Shown: positions 51,225 to 60,190, counted from the first letter of the stretch. The stretch: 64,000 bases of DNA from Acidaminococcaceae bacterium (GCA_944390935.1 CALXRU010000007.1:1-64000), one strand, 5' to 3'. Numbers and translations: made by a program. Notes: generated from the sequence alone by a model not told the origin.

Positions 51225-53294
51225 TTATTTCAAATTATCAAGCTGTTCGGAAAGGTCCTGAGTCAGTTCCGGATTGCTGTTAAGATAAGCGCTGTATTCG
51301 GCTTTTTCTTTTTCTTTGGCAGCTTTGGCAATGCTCAGGCCGATTTTTTTGTGTTCCATGTCTTTTTTGATAACTTTAACAACAACTTCCTGGCCTGCTT
51401 CCAGAACGTCTTCCGGTTTTTCAACGCGGGTGTCGGCAATTTCGGAAACATGAACAAGGCCTTCTACCCTGTCGGTTACTTTAACGATTGCGCCGAAGGG
51501 CAGGAAGCGGGTTACGATGCCTTTAACGATAGCGCCTTCCGGCAGAGCGTTGGCTTCGGTTACCCACGGATCTTCCTGGGTTGCTTTAATGCTGAGTGCA
51601 ACGCGTTTTGCTTCGCGGTCAATCTTTTTAACCAGAACGGTAACTTCGGTTTCGGGTTCAAAATCTTTCGCTTTAACGCTGCGGTCCCAGGAAAGTTCGG
51701 TGTTGTGAACAAGGCCTACAAGGCCTTTGCCTACTTCTACAAACAGGCCGAAATCAGCAATGCGCAGAACTTTGCCCGGTACAACCTGGCCTTCTTCAAC
51801 GCTGTTGTATGCTTCTTCTTCGGCAGCTTCGCGTGCTTCTTTGGCAGCGGCAATGCGTGCAGCCTTAGCTTCGCGCCATGCCTGTGCTTTAGCTTCGCGT
51901 TCAGCGCGCAGCAAATCGCGGCGGCTTACTACAAGGCGTTTTTTAGCGGTGTCAACTTCAATAATTTCAGCTTCCAGCTCCTGGCCGATGTACGGGGTGA
52001 AGTCCTCTACGCGGCGCAGTTCAACGTGGGATGCGGGCATAAAGCCTTCAACGCCTTCAACTGCAACGGCAAGGCCAACGATGTTTTTCTGGCGGTTTTT
52101 GATTACGCGCAGAACTTTAACGGTAGCCGGGCGTTTTTCGCCTTCAGCCAGTTCGGGTACGTTTTTCCACGCAGCATCCTGCTCAGCGCGGATTTTGGAC
52201 AGACGAACGAAATCATCTTTGGAAGTGCCGGGGATAACCTTAGCTTCCACTTCGTCGCCAACATTGATGGTTTTTGCAACTTCTTCGGGGTCGCCTGCAG
52301 CCCATTCGCTGTAAGCGATTGCGCCCTCTTTCATATAGCCAAAGTCTACATAAACTTCATCCTTGTCCTTTTGAATTACAGTTGCCTTCACGATTTTGCC
52401 GGGGTAAATGTCATTGTTTTCCCAGCTCTCCTCCAGCATGCTTCCAAAGTCCATGTTTTCCATGTTTTCCATTACAAATAAAGCCTCCTTGATTAATCGG
52501 TCCGGCGTCGAAGCACCGGCCGTAATTCCGATTTTGGTGCAACCACTGAACATCTCCGGTTTTAATTCCGCAGCTGTTTCGATGTGGTATGCGATTTTAC
52601 AGCGCCGGGCAACAATATCATATAAGTGCCTTGTATTAGCGCTGTTTTTACCGCCGATAACGATAAAAGCGTCAACCTTCGCGGCAAGCTCAGCCGCCGC
52701 GTTCTGGCGTTCGCTGGTCGCATTGCAGATGGTTTTTTCTACTTTGTACTCTCCGGGGCGGGCTTCCTTAATTGCGGCCAGCAGTTCTTCAAATCTGGCC
52801 AGCTCGAAAGTCGTCTGGATTGTTACGCCATATTTATCTGCAACGGGTATACCGGCAATATCTTTATTATATTCTACTATTATAGCATGTTTTCCTGCCC
52901 ATGCCGAGATACTTTTTACTTCAGGATGATTTTTTTCTCCGATAATTATCACAAAGTACCCTTCATCGGCCAGTTTTTTGGCTTTTAACTGCGCCGCGCG
53001 CACATGCGGACAGGTCGCATCGCAAATTTTCAGGCCCTTTGCTTCTGCTTTTTCATAAATTTCGGGCCCGACACCGTGCGAACGGAAAATAACCGTATCG
53101 CCATTTGCAAAATCATCAAGGCTGTCCTTGCAGCCCACGCCCTTCTGCGCAAGCTCGTCAATCAGCTGCGGGTTATGGATTAAAGGCCCCAGCGTCGCCG
53201 GGTTGCCTTCCCTGCCGCACTCGCCACGCGCCATTTCCACCGCACGCTTGACGCCGTAGCAAAAACCGCACGGTTCGGCTATAAACACCTGCAT
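51225..53294 (-). CDS. ispH-rpsA: IspH - ribosomal protein S1 fusion
   Basis: 689 aa. Residues 1-280 are IspH, the 4Fe-4S enzyme making IPP and DMAPP from HMBPP: conserved cysteines in CGFCYGVKRAV (C12), CDATCPHVRAAQ and CNATSERQNAA, plus KNHPEVKS and KNSANTRHL. Residues about 295-670 hold four S1 RNA-binding domains (for example GKIVKATVIQKDKDEVYVDFG; PGKVLRIADFGLFVEVGKGLVGLVH; KGIVTRFLPFGAIVKVTDRVEGLVHVSEI). This fusion is established in clostridia and relatives. The ATG at 53294 abuts the plsC stop, with GGAGTGAAGTAA as the ribosome site. Confidence 0.96.
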   Translation of the reverse strand: MQVFIAEPCGFCYGVKRAVEMARGECGREGNPATLGPLIHNPQLIDELAQKGVGCKDSLDDFANGDTVIFRSHGVGPEIYEKAEAKGLKICDATCPHVRAAQLKAKKLADEGYFVIIIGEKNHPEVKSISAWAGKHAIIVEYNKDIAGIPVADKYGVTIQTTFELARFEELLAAIKEARPGEYKVEKTICNATSERQNAAAELAAKVDAFIVIGGKNSANTRHLYDIVARRCKIAYHIETAAELKPEMFSGCTKIGITAGASTPDRLIKEALFVMENMENMDFGSMLEESWENNDIYPGKIVKATVIQKDKDEVYVDFGYMKEGAIAYSEWAAGDPEEVAKTINVGDEVEAKVIPGTSKDDFVRLSKIRAEQDAAWKNVPELAEGEKRPATVKVLRVIKNRQKNIVGLAVAVEGVEGFMPASHVELRRVEDFTPYIGQELEAEIIEVDTAKKRLVVSRRDLLRAEREAKAQAWREAKAARIAAAKEAREAAEEEAYNSVEEGQVVPGKVLRIADFGLFVEVGKGLVGLVHNTELSWDRSVKAKDFEPETEVTVLVKKIDREAKRVALSIKATQEDPWVTEANALPEGAIVKGIVTRFLPFGAIVKVTDRVEGLVHVSEIADTRVEKPEDVLEAGQEVVVKVIKKDMEHKKIGLSIAKAAKEKEKAEYSAYLNSNPELTQDLSEQLDNLK

Positions 53295-53882
53295 TTACTT
53301 CACTCCTTGCAGAGCTTTAATGTCTGCTGTCAATTTATCTGTCAAATCCTGCAAAACCTCTTTGCTTAAACCTACCGGCGGGAAAGGCACCGGCGTGCCA
53401 AAGCGTACCGTAACCTTTGGCCACAGCCTGCCGCAGCGTTTAATATCCGTGCCGCTTACCGCAGTCGGCACAATAACGGCATTACTTTTGCCCGCCATCA
53501 TCAAAGCGCCCGGTTCCAGCTTGCCAAGCTGCCCGGTTTTGCTGCGCGTCCCTTCCGGGAATATCGCCAGCACTTCGCCGCTTTGCAGAATCTCGATTCC
53601 GTGTTTAATGGCTGCCCTGTCCGCGCCGCCGCGCTTAACGGGGAACGCGCCCAGAGTTTTGTAAATATACCCCAGCACCGGCACAAACAATTCCTGCTTG
53701 GCCATAAAATGCACCTTGCGGGGCGCCGCCACGCCGATAACGGGCGGGTCCAGCAGGCTTAAATGGTTGCTGGCAATAACCAGCGGCCCTGTTTTGGGGA
53801 TATTTTCCGCGCCGTGTACTTCAAGCCGCAGAAAAATGCGGAACAAAATACCCAGCACCACATCTAAAAAAGAATACAGCAT
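53295..53882 (-). CDS. plsC: 1-acyl-sn-glycerol-3-phosphate acyltransferase
   Basis: 195 aa. The acyltransferase motifs are clear: IASNHLSLLDPPVIG (HX4D, about residue 37), FPVKRGGADRAAI and LAIFPEGTRSKTGQL (about 105-119). One N-terminal hydrophobic segment anchors it in the membrane. It makes phosphatidic acid from lysophosphatidic acid. I chose the ATG at 53882 with AGGAG upstream; upstream in-frame codons would overlap cmk. Located between cmk and ispH-rpsA, a conserved Firmicutes order. Confidence 0.94.
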   Translation of the reverse strand: MLYSFLDVVLGILFRIFLRLEVHGAENIPKTGPLVIASNHLSLLDPPVIGVAAPRKVHFMAKQELFVPVLGYIYKTLGAFPVKRGGADRAAIKHGIEILQSGEVLAIFPEGTRSKTGQLGKLEPGALMMAGKSNAVIVPTAVSGTDIKRCGRLWPKVTVRFGTPVPFPPVGLSKEVLQDLTDKLTADIKALQGVK

Positions 53883-53883
53883 T

Positions 53884-54552
53884 TTATTTCTCCTGTACTT
53901 TTTGCAAAATATGCTCTGCCACTTCGTCAATCGTCATGTCAGAGGTATCTAAAAATTCAGCGTCGTCCGCCTTTTTCAGCGGGGAAATTTCGCGCTCGCT
54001 GTCCTGGCGGTCACGCTGGGCAATCTGCTGTTCCAGCTCCGCCAAATCAATCTGCTCGCCTTTGGCAAGCATTTCCTTGTAGCGGCGCATGGCGCGTTCT
54101 TTTACGCTGGCCGTCAAAAAAATCTTAACCTGCGCATGGGGGAACACAACCGTACCGATATCGCGCCCGTCCATAACAACGCCGCCTGCTTCACCCATGC
54201 GGCGCTGCTGGTTCACCATTTCCTCGCGCACGCCGCCCACGGCGGATACTTTGGAAACAATAGCCGTAACCTCCGGCGAGCGGATAGCGTCCGTTACCTC
54301 CGTGCCGTCCACAAACACGCGGTTCACGCTGGCTTCCGGCTTAAAGGTGATTACCATACTGCGCGCCAGTTTTTCCGCCAGCTCAGGGCTGAAATCTTCG
54401 CCGCTTTGCAGGAACTTCCACGCCACGGAACGGTACATTGCGCCCGTATCGATATAAATATAACCAAGTTTGCCTGCCACCAGCTTGGCGATGGTACTTT
54501 TACCCGCGCCAGCCGGTCCGTCGATGGCAATTACCGGTTTTTGTGCATTCAT
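53884..54552 (-). CDS. cmk: Cytidylate kinase
   Basis: 222 aa. Walker A AIDGPAGAGKSTIAKLVAGKLG, then GYIYIDTGAMYRSVAW, VVMDGRDIGTVVFPHAQVKIFL and DRQDSEREISPLKKADDA are Cmk signatures. It phosphorylates CMP and dCMP with ATP. AGGTGGGG precedes the ATG at 54552. Its stop is one base from the plsC ATG. Confidence 0.97.
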   Translation of the reverse strand: MNAQKPVIAIDGPAGAGKSTIAKLVAGKLGYIYIDTGAMYRSVAWKFLQSGEDFSPELAEKLARSMVITFKPEASVNRVFVDGTEVTDAIRSPEVTAIVSKVSAVGGVREEMVNQQRRMGEAGGVVMDGRDIGTVVFPHAQVKIFLTASVKERAMRRYKEMLAKGEQIDLAELEQQIAQRDRQDSEREISPLKKADDAEFLDTSDMTIDEVAEHILQKVQEK

Positions 54553-54569
54553 TTTATCCCCACCTGTTT

Positions 54570-55811
54570 TTATATTTGTGCGGCAAACGTGCCTGCGGCA
54601 TAACCTGTCGAAAACGCCGCCTGCAAATTATAGCCGCCTGTATAACCGTCGATGTCCATAACCTCGCCCGCAATAAACAGGCCCTTTACCAGTTTGGATT
54701 CCATCGTTTTCGGGTCAATCTCTTTCAAACTTACGCCGCCAGCCGTAACAATCGCCTCTGCCAATGGGCGCGTGCCGGTAATGGGCACCACAAACGCCTT
54801 CAGCACGTCAACTATGCGCTGGCGCTCAGCGCGCGAAAGCTGGTTGACGAATTTTTCTTCGTCGATAAAGGCTTCGTCCAGCACCGGCGCAATTAAACGC
54901 TGCGGCAGCAAATCCTTCATGCCGTTAGCCATCTGCTTGCGGCTGTACTGCACAAAATCGCGCTGCAAACGCGCGTCCAGCTTGTCTTTATCAAGCGCGG
55001 GCTTTAAATCAATGTGCAGTTCAATATCCTGCGCGCCCGCGGCGATGGCTTCTGCCACGCACTTGCTCAGCGACAGGATTATCGGTCCGGAAACGCCGAA
55101 ATGCGTAAACAGCATTTCGCCAAACTCCGCGCCGATTTTTTTGCCACCGGCGTACACAGTGCCTTCAATATTGCGCAGGCTTAAGCCCTGCAACTCGGGT
55201 ATATAGGGCGAATCGCTTTCCAGCGGCACCAGGCAAGGTTTTAACGGCACAATGCTATGCCCCACTGCTTTGGCAAGCTTAACACCGCTGCCGTCGCTGC
55301 CCGTACCGGGGTAGGATGAACCTCCTGCCGCCAGTATCACGGCGTCCGCTTCAAAGCGCTGCCCGTCCTCCGTCACCACGCCTTTAATTTTACCGAACTC
55401 CGCCGCAATGCTTTTTACTTTGGTATCCAAAAGCAGCCTGCCGCCGTAATCCTTAAAAATTTTAACCAGCGTGTCAACCACGTCCACAGCCTTATCACTC
55501 ACCGGGAACACCCTGCCGCCACGTTCAACCTTCGTCGGCAGCCCGTTGTCCTCCAACAGCTGCACAATATCCTGATTGGTAAAGCGGCGCAGCGCGCTGT
55601 TTAAAAAGCGCCCGTTGGCGGGGATGTTTTTGATAATCTCCTGCAAATCGCAGTTATTGGTAATATTGCAGCGCCCCTTGCCGGTAATCAGCATTTTTTT
55701 GCCGGGACGGCGCATTTTTTCAATTATCGTTGCCTGCGCGCCGTTCTGTGCAGCGGCAATGCCTGCCAGTAAGCCCGCCGCCCCGCCGCCGATGACAATT
55801 ACCTTAGCCAT
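54570..55811 (-). CDS. HI0933/BaiN-type FAD-dependent oxidoreductase
   Basis: 413 aa. The N-terminal FAD motif VIVIGGGAAGLLAGIAAAQNG is followed by the family segment KKMLITGKGRCNITNNC (about residues 37-53), DAVILAAGGSSYPGTGSDG and a C-terminal GLFIAGEVMDIDGYTGGYNLQAAFSTGYAAG. This matches the widespread HI0933 family, which includes BaiN (bile-acid 7-dehydroxylation accessory) and YhiN; physiological substrates of most members are unknown. The ATG at 55811 overlaps the upstream pseudouridine synthase gene by eight bases. Confidence 0.9.
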   Translation of the reverse strand: MAKVIVIGGGAAGLLAGIAAAQNGAQATIIEKMRRPGKKMLITGKGRCNITNNCDLQEIIKNIPANGRFLNSALRRFTNQDIVQLLEDNGLPTKVERGGRVFPVSDKAVDVVDTLVKIFKDYGGRLLLDTKVKSIAAEFGKIKGVVTEDGQRFEADAVILAAGGSSYPGTGSDGSGVKLAKAVGHSIVPLKPCLVPLESDSPYIPELQGLSLRNIEGTVYAGGKKIGAEFGEMLFTHFGVSGPIILSLSKCVAEAIAAGAQDIELHIDLKPALDKDKLDARLQRDFVQYSRKQMANGMKDLLPQRLIAPVLDEAFIDEEKFVNQLSRAERQRIVDVLKAFVVPITGTRPLAEAIVTAGGVSLKEIDPKTMESKLVKGLFIAGEVMDIDGYTGGYNLQAAFSTGYAAGTFAAQI

Positions 55812-56532
55812 TTATCAGTGCCGCCTTTTTTAAATTTTCCACTTCGGCGTCGTCCAGCTCGCGCATTTTGCCCTTGCTCAAGCCTTTAAGGCTTAACGTG
55901 CCGAACTTGATGCGTTTAAGGTTGCGCACCGGGAAACCGATATAATCGCACATGCGGCGGATTTGCCTGTTGCGCCCTTCGTGAATTGTTATATCAAACA
56001 GCGTCATGTTGCGCGCATGGTCATATTCCAAAAGCGTTACCACCGCCGGTGCCGTCATTCCGTCGTCAAGCTTTACGCCGATGCGCAGCATGTCCAGTTT
56101 TTCCTGCGGCACAATGCCCGGCACGCCCACGCGGTAGGTTTTGTTTACCTCGTGGCTGGGGTGCATTAATCCCTGCGCCAGTGCGCCGTCGTTGGTCAAA
56201 AGCAGCAGCCCTTCGGTGTTGTAATCCAGCCTGCCGACCGGAAACACGCGCTGCGGCAAATCCTTAACGTAATCGGCAATGGTGCGCCTGCCCTGCGGGT
56301 CGCTCATCGTGGTAACCACGCCGCGCGGCTTGTAAAACAGGTAGTAAGCCTTGCGCTCGCGCTTAATGGGCTTGCCGTCCACGGTGATAAAGCATTTTTC
56401 GTCAACCTTGGTGCCAAGCTCCTTCACGGTTTTGCCGTTGACTTTCACCCTGCCGTCCAGTATGTATTTTTCTGCTTCGCGCCGCGAGGCCACGCCCGCA
56501 GCCGCCAGCACTTTCTGTAAGCGTTCTTCCAT
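55804..56532 (-). CDS. rluB: RluB/RsuA-family pseudouridine synthase
   Basis: 242 aa. An S4 domain at residues 1-60 (LQKVLAAAGVASRREAEKYI) precedes the catalytic domain with VGRLDYNTEGLLLLTNDG (catalytic Asp, about residue 102) and EGRNRQIRRMCDYIGFPV. It converts a uridine in rRNA to pseudouridine; Firmicutes members in the scpB neighbourhood (YpuL/RluB) act on 23S rRNA. Start and scpB stop overlap by one base (TAATG). Confidence 0.93.
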   Translation of the reverse strand: MEERLQKVLAAAGVASRREAEKYILDGRVKVNGKTVKELGTKVDEKCFITVDGKPIKRERKAYYLFYKPRGVVTTMSDPQGRRTIADYVKDLPQRVFPVGRLDYNTEGLLLLTNDGALAQGLMHPSHEVNKTYRVGVPGIVPQEKLDMLRIGVKLDDGMTAPAVVTLLEYDHARNMTLFDITIHEGRNRQIRRMCDYIGFPVRNLKRIKFGTLSLKGLSKGKMRELDDAEVENLKKAALING

Positions 56533-57119
56533 TAAACTGCTCCGTTATCGTTTATAATTTCGTCTTTCAGGCTGTCCAAAAGCGATATTTGCTCCGGCTC
56601 GCCGCTGTTTTCCTCGTCCGGCATGGCGGGCAAATCCTTCAGCGAACTCAGCCCGAAGGTCAGCAAAAATTTATCGGTTGTTGCGTATAAAATCGGATGG
56701 CCAAGCGCATCCTTGCGCCCTGCTTCGCAAATCAGGCCGTAATCCAAAAGCGTGTTGACAACGCCATCCACCTTAACGCCGCGGATGGCTTCCATCTCGC
56801 TGCGCGTTACCGGCTGCTTAAAGGCCACAATCGCCAGCGTTTCCATCGCCGCTGCGGATAATTTAACCTCCTGCACTTTTTCAAGCTGCTTTAACAGCTC
56901 GTAATGCTGGGGTTTGGCGCACAGCTGATAGCCGCCCGCCACCTTGCGCAGGCACAGCCCGCGGCTTTCTTCGTTGTAGCTTTCTTCCAAAAGCGTCAGC
57001 AGCTCCCACACCTGCGGTTTATCAAGCTGCATGATTTCGGCAATCTGCGCTACCGTCAGCGGTTCGCCCGCGGCAAAAAGCAGCGCCTCCAGCGAGCCTT
57101 GTAAATAATCATGAAACAT
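56532..57119 (-). CDS. scpB: Segregation and condensation protein B
   Basis: 195 aa, two winged-helix domains. Motifs: LEALLFAAGEPLTVAQIAEIM at the N-terminus and AMETLAIVAFKQPVTRSEMEAIRGVKVDGVVNTLLDYGLI in the second domain. ScpB pairs with ScpA and SMC to organise the chromosome. I chose the ATG at 57119, with GGGAGGACG upstream inside scpA; the overlap with scpA is 11 bases. Confidence 0.95.
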   Translation of the reverse strand: MFHDYLQGSLEALLFAAGEPLTVAQIAEIMQLDKPQVWELLTLLEESYNEESRGLCLRKVAGGYQLCAKPQHYELLKQLEKVQEVKLSAAAMETLAIVAFKQPVTRSEMEAIRGVKVDGVVNTLLDYGLICEAGRKDALGHPILYATTDKFLLTFGLSSLKDLPAMPDEENSGEPEQISLLDSLKDEIINDNGAV

Positions 57120-57834
57120 GGTTTTCGTCCTCCCGGTGCAGGAAAATATAAATCGGCGCAAACGGTTCCGTCTGCGTAATGCTTATTACGTTCAGCTTTA
57201 AAAGCTCCAGCAGCGCCAGGAATCCGGCAATTTTTTCGCTGCGGCTGCCCGTGCGGCTGAATGCTTCTTTAAACTCCACGCCGTTCAGGCGGTGCTTCAA
57301 AAGGCTTACAATCTCCGCCATTTTCTCCTGCACGCTGAACTCCTGCCGCTCAATGTAGGCGGTAACTTCGCTGCTTGCAGCCATCAGCGCCAGCATGGTT
57401 TTAACAAGGTCGCCCGCACTGTACTGAGCAATGTGGCGTGTTATCTTGCCTTCGGCAAGCGGCCTGCGGCAAACATAGCGCGCTGCCTGTTCCTTCATCT
57501 CCAACAGCTGTGCGGCACAGGCTTTAATACGGCGGTATTCAATCAGCATCTCAACCAGCATGGTGCGCGGGTCTGCTTCGTCCTCGTCCGTTTCCGGCGC
57601 TGGCTTCGGCAGCAGCATGCGCGACTTTATCTGAAGCAGCGTCGCCGCCATTACCAGAAACTCGCTGGCAATCTCCATGTCAAACTCCGCCATGGCGGAA
57701 AGATAGGCAATATACTGCTCGGTAATCTCCGCGATTGGGATATCGTAAATATCTATTTTATCTTTTTCGATTAAATGTATTAAAAGGTCCAGCGGGCCTT
57801 CAAAATCACTTACTTTTAAGGAAAGTTCTGCCAT
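57109..57834 (-). CDS. scpA: Segregation and condensation protein A
   Basis: 241 aa kleisin. LKVSDFEGPLDLLIHLIEKDKIDIYDIPIAEITEQYIAYL is the ScpA N-terminal signature, followed by ASEFLVMAATLLQIKSRMLLP; the C-terminal winged helix (VEFKEAFSRTGSRSEKIAGFLALLELLKLNVI) binds SMC. It forms the SMC-ScpAB condensin. The ribosome site is weak. It lies 46 bases after the M50 protease gene, a common pairing in Firmicutes. Confidence 0.95.
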   Translation of the reverse strand: MAELSLKVSDFEGPLDLLIHLIEKDKIDIYDIPIAEITEQYIAYLSAMAEFDMEIASEFLVMAATLLQIKSRMLLPKPAPETDEDEADPRTMLVEMLIEYRRIKACAAQLLEMKEQAARYVCRRPLAEGKITRHIAQYSAGDLVKTMLALMAASSEVTAYIERQEFSVQEKMAEIVSLLKHRLNGVEFKEAFSRTGSRSEKIAGFLALLELLKLNVISITQTEPFAPIYIFLHREDENHVS

Positions 57835-57880
57835 AAATTACGCTTCGGCGCGTTGCTGCGCCAAAATCCTTTATAGTTTT

Positions 57881-58501
57881 TTAAAAAAAGATGCCCAGCA
57901 CAAGGTTCACCAAATCAAGGTACGCCATGGCAAACGGTGTGATGATGTAGCTGATTAAACCGCTGGCAACCAGCGCGATTAAAATGTACAAGCCGTATGC
58001 GCCGACGAAGGAGTTATACTTATACGCCGTTGCGGGCGGCAAAAATTCATCCAGCAGGCGCGAACCGTCCAGCGGCGGTATCGGCAGCAGGTTAAAAAAG
58101 GCAAACCATACGTTGTACTGCATGGTCCACAGCAAAAACGCGCTTACGCCCGGCGTTAAAACCTTAAACTTACTCATCACAACCATAATCAGCGCCGCTA
58201 AAAAGCACAAAAACAAATTGGCCGCAGGCCCTGCCAGTGATACCTTTATCATGCCTTCGCGCCTGTTGCGGAAGTTATTGGGGTTAATGGCAACGGGCTT
58301 GGCCCAGCCGAAGTGGAACAGCGCCAGCATAACAGCGCCTAAAATATCCAGATGCGCCAGCGGGTTAAATGTCAGGCGCCCAAGGTAACGCGGCGTCGGG
58401 TCGCCCATCGCGTCCGCCGTAACGGCGTGGGCGTATTCATGTATGGTAATGGCAATTAAAAGTGCCGGTACCGTATAAATCATTGAGCCAAAATCAAACA
58501 T
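57881..58501 (-). CDS. Site-2-protease-family (M50) membrane metalloprotease
   Basis: 206 aa with about five to six hydrophobic segments. The zinc-binding TIHEYAHAVTADAMGDPTPR (HExxH, about residue 20) and a second motif NLLPIPPLDGSRLLDEFLP (the NPDG-type aspartate, about 140) define the compact M50 YwhC/rhomboid-like group. Substrates are unknown. The start is placed at the ATG at 58501 with GGAGGGACCA upstream. It is first in the scpA-scpB-...-fni run. Confidence 0.9.
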   Translation of the reverse strand: MFDFGSMIYTVPALLIAITIHEYAHAVTADAMGDPTPRYLGRLTFNPLAHLDILGAVMLALFHFGWAKPVAINPNNFRNRREGMIKVSLAGPAANLFLCFLAALIMVVMSKFKVLTPGVSAFLLWTMQYNVWFAFFNLLPIPPLDGSRLLDEFLPPATAYKYNSFVGAYGLYILIALVASGLISYIITPFAMAYLDLVNLVLGIFF

Positions 58502-58535
58502 TGGTCCCTCCACAAAACAATTAAGCAATAATATA

Positions 58536-58564
58536 ATTATACAATATTTTTATAAAAAAAGAAA
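58536..58564 (-). promoter_or_regulatory. Possible promoter of the M50-scpAB-...-fni run
   Basis: TATAAT (58536-58541, minus strand) with TTTCTT 17 bases upstream (58559-58564) inside the T-tract of the preceding terminator. The -10 is consensus and the -35 weak; it is the only good candidate in the 50 bases available. Confidence 0.5.
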
Positions 58565-58587
58565 CGGGACTGTAAAAACCAGCCCCG
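58554..58587 (-). terminator. Terminator of the xerC-codY-hydratase unit
   Basis: On minus, CGGGGCTG (58580-58587) pairs with CAGTCCCG (58565-58572; one G-U), followed by TTTCTTTTTTT. It lies 14 bases after the crotonase-type gene stop. Confidence 0.85.
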
Positions 58588-58600
58588 ATTTTAGCAATAT

Positions 58601-59377
58601 TTATTTACCGGTGAATTTGGGCGCGCGTTTTTCCTTAAACGCCGCAATGCCTTCCTTGCAGTCCTCCGTCGCCATGCACAGTGTCTGCGCAACGGCTTCG
58701 GTGTCAAGCACATCATCAAGGCTCATCGCCGTGTTGTTGATGTATTTTTTTATCAGCGCCAGCGAAAGCGGGCTTGACGCGGCAAGGCGTGCCGCCATTT
58801 TTTCCACTTCGCCTGCAAGGGCGTCTGCCTCGCAGACATGGTTCAGCATGCCGAAGCGTTCTGCCGTGGCTGCGTCAATCAAATCGGCGGTAAACATTAA
58901 TTCTTTGGCGCGGTGCAGGCCTACTGCTTTCGGCAAAAAGTACAGGCCGCCGCAATCCGGTATTAAACCGACTTTGGCAAAGCTTTGCGCAAAACGTGCG
59001 GTGCTTACGGCGTAAACCAAATCGCACGCCAGCATTAAATTAACGCCTGCGCCTGCCGCAACGCCGTTAACCATGGCTATAAACGGTTTATCCATGGCGG
59101 TAATGCGTTTGGCCACAGCGCCGACCTTAATAATGAAGGCACGGCGGCTGGCAGCGTCGGGCAGCGCCTCCAAAAAGGGCAGGTCGCCGCCGGCGCAGAA
59201 CGCTTTGCCGTTGCCCGTCAGTACGGCGCAGCGGATATCCGCATCCTGCTCAACCTTGTCAAGCGCGGCGTGCAAACCGTCAATCAGCGCGTCGTTCATT
59301 GAGTTCAAACTCTGCGGGCGGTTCAGCGTAATGGTTGCCACATGGTCTTTCACAGCAAATAAAACAGCATCTTCCAT
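58601..59377 (-). CDS. Crotonase-family enoyl-CoA hydratase/isomerase, PaaG-like
   Basis: 258 aa. Oxyanion-hole segments KAFCAGGDLPFL (about residue 60) and MVNGVAAGAGVNLMLACDLVYA (about 105-125) are present. In the catalytic stretch AQSFAKVGLIPDCGGLYFLPK, the first glutamate of true enoyl-CoA hydratases is not conserved and an aspartate (PD) takes the second position, the pattern of PaaG-type CoA isomerases. I therefore favour isomerase or ring-opening-type chemistry on a CoA ester over simple hydration. AAGGAGG precedes the ATG. It lies 28 bases after codY with no terminator between, an unusual neighbour for codY. Confidence 0.85.
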   Translation of the reverse strand: MEDAVLFAVKDHVATITLNRPQSLNSMNDALIDGLHAALDKVEQDADIRCAVLTGNGKAFCAGGDLPFLEALPDAASRRAFIIKVGAVAKRITAMDKPFIAMVNGVAAGAGVNLMLACDLVYAVSTARFAQSFAKVGLIPDCGGLYFLPKAVGLHRAKELMFTADLIDAATAERFGMLNHVCEADALAGEVEKMAARLAASSPLSLALIKKYINNTAMSLDDVLDTEAVAQTLCMATEDCKEGIAAFKEKRAPKFTGK

Positions 59378-59405
59378 AATTTTCAGCCTCCTTAGGCATA
59401 CTACC

Positions 59406-60176
59406 TTACCTGTGCTTGTTTAATTCGTCAAACAAAAACTCGTTTTTAATACGGATATAAGTACCCTTCATGCCGAGAGATTTTGTTTCAATCAGGCCGG
59501 CGCTTTCAAATTTGCGCAGCGCGTTAACGATAACGGAGCGCGTAATGCCAACGCTGTCGGCAATTTTGGAAGCAACCAGCAGCCCTTCCGTGCCGTGCAG
59601 CGCGTCCATAATGCTGGTAATGGCTTCCAGCTCGGAAAACGACAGCGTCGAAAAGGCAATCTGCACCATGGCTTTTTTGCGCGCTTCTTCCTCCACGCGG
59701 GCAGCACGCTCGTGCAAAATCTCAACGCCGATAACAGCCGCCGCGTATTCCGCCAGCAGCAAATCCTCATCGTTGAACTCGCGGTCATACTTGGCAACAA
59801 TCAGCGTGCCGATGCGTTCGCCGTTGCCGTAAATGGGCACAATCGTAGTGCGTTTATCCCCAAAATAGCACTTGGTGCCCTTTAAAAACGAACATTCTTC
59901 GTTAACGTGCCCGATGTTGGAAACGGTTTCGCGGCACTCCATAATAAAGTTCAGGTACGCAGGCGGGAAGCGTTTTAAATCCAGCACCTGCTCGCGCATG
60001 ATGTCACATTCAAAATCGTCCAGCAGCGCAAAGCCCTTAATTCCGCCCTTGCGCCCCACAATGTAAACATTGCTGACGATAACTTCCTTCAGCAGGCGCG
60101 CGATGGCGTTAAACTCCACCTTTTCGCCGCGCTGTAACAATTTGTTGATTTTTCTTGTTTTTTCTAAAAGTTCCAC
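59406..60176 (-). CDS. codY: GTP- and branched-chain-amino-acid-sensing repressor CodY
   Basis: 256 aa, the normal CodY length. The N-terminal GAF domain includes FMECRETVSNIGHVNEECSFLKG and TIVPIYGNGERIGTLIVAKYDREF. The C-terminal winged helix-turn-helix is ASKIADSVGITRSVIVNALRKFESAGLI (about residues 200-228), the nearly invariant CodY DNA-binding segment. I place the start at GTG 60176 (VELLEKTRKINKLLQ), with GGGAGGGG upstream. The in-frame GTG at 60194 and ATG at 60191 precede or overlap that ribosome site and would add residues absent from CodY. It follows xerC directly, without hslVU between. Confidence 0.95.
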   Translation of the reverse strand: MELLEKTRKINKLLQRGEKVEFNAIARLLKEVIVSNVYIVGRKGGIKGFALLDDFECDIMREQVLDLKRFPPAYLNFIMECRETVSNIGHVNEECSFLKGTKCYFGDKRTTIVPIYGNGERIGTLIVAKYDREFNDEDLLLAEYAAAVIGVEILHERAARVEEEARKKAMVQIAFSTLSFSELEAITSIMDALHGTEGLLVASKIADSVGITRSVIVNALRKFESAGLIETKSLGMKGTYIRIKNEFLFDELNKHR

Positions 60177-60190
60177 AGTAGCCCCTCCCA

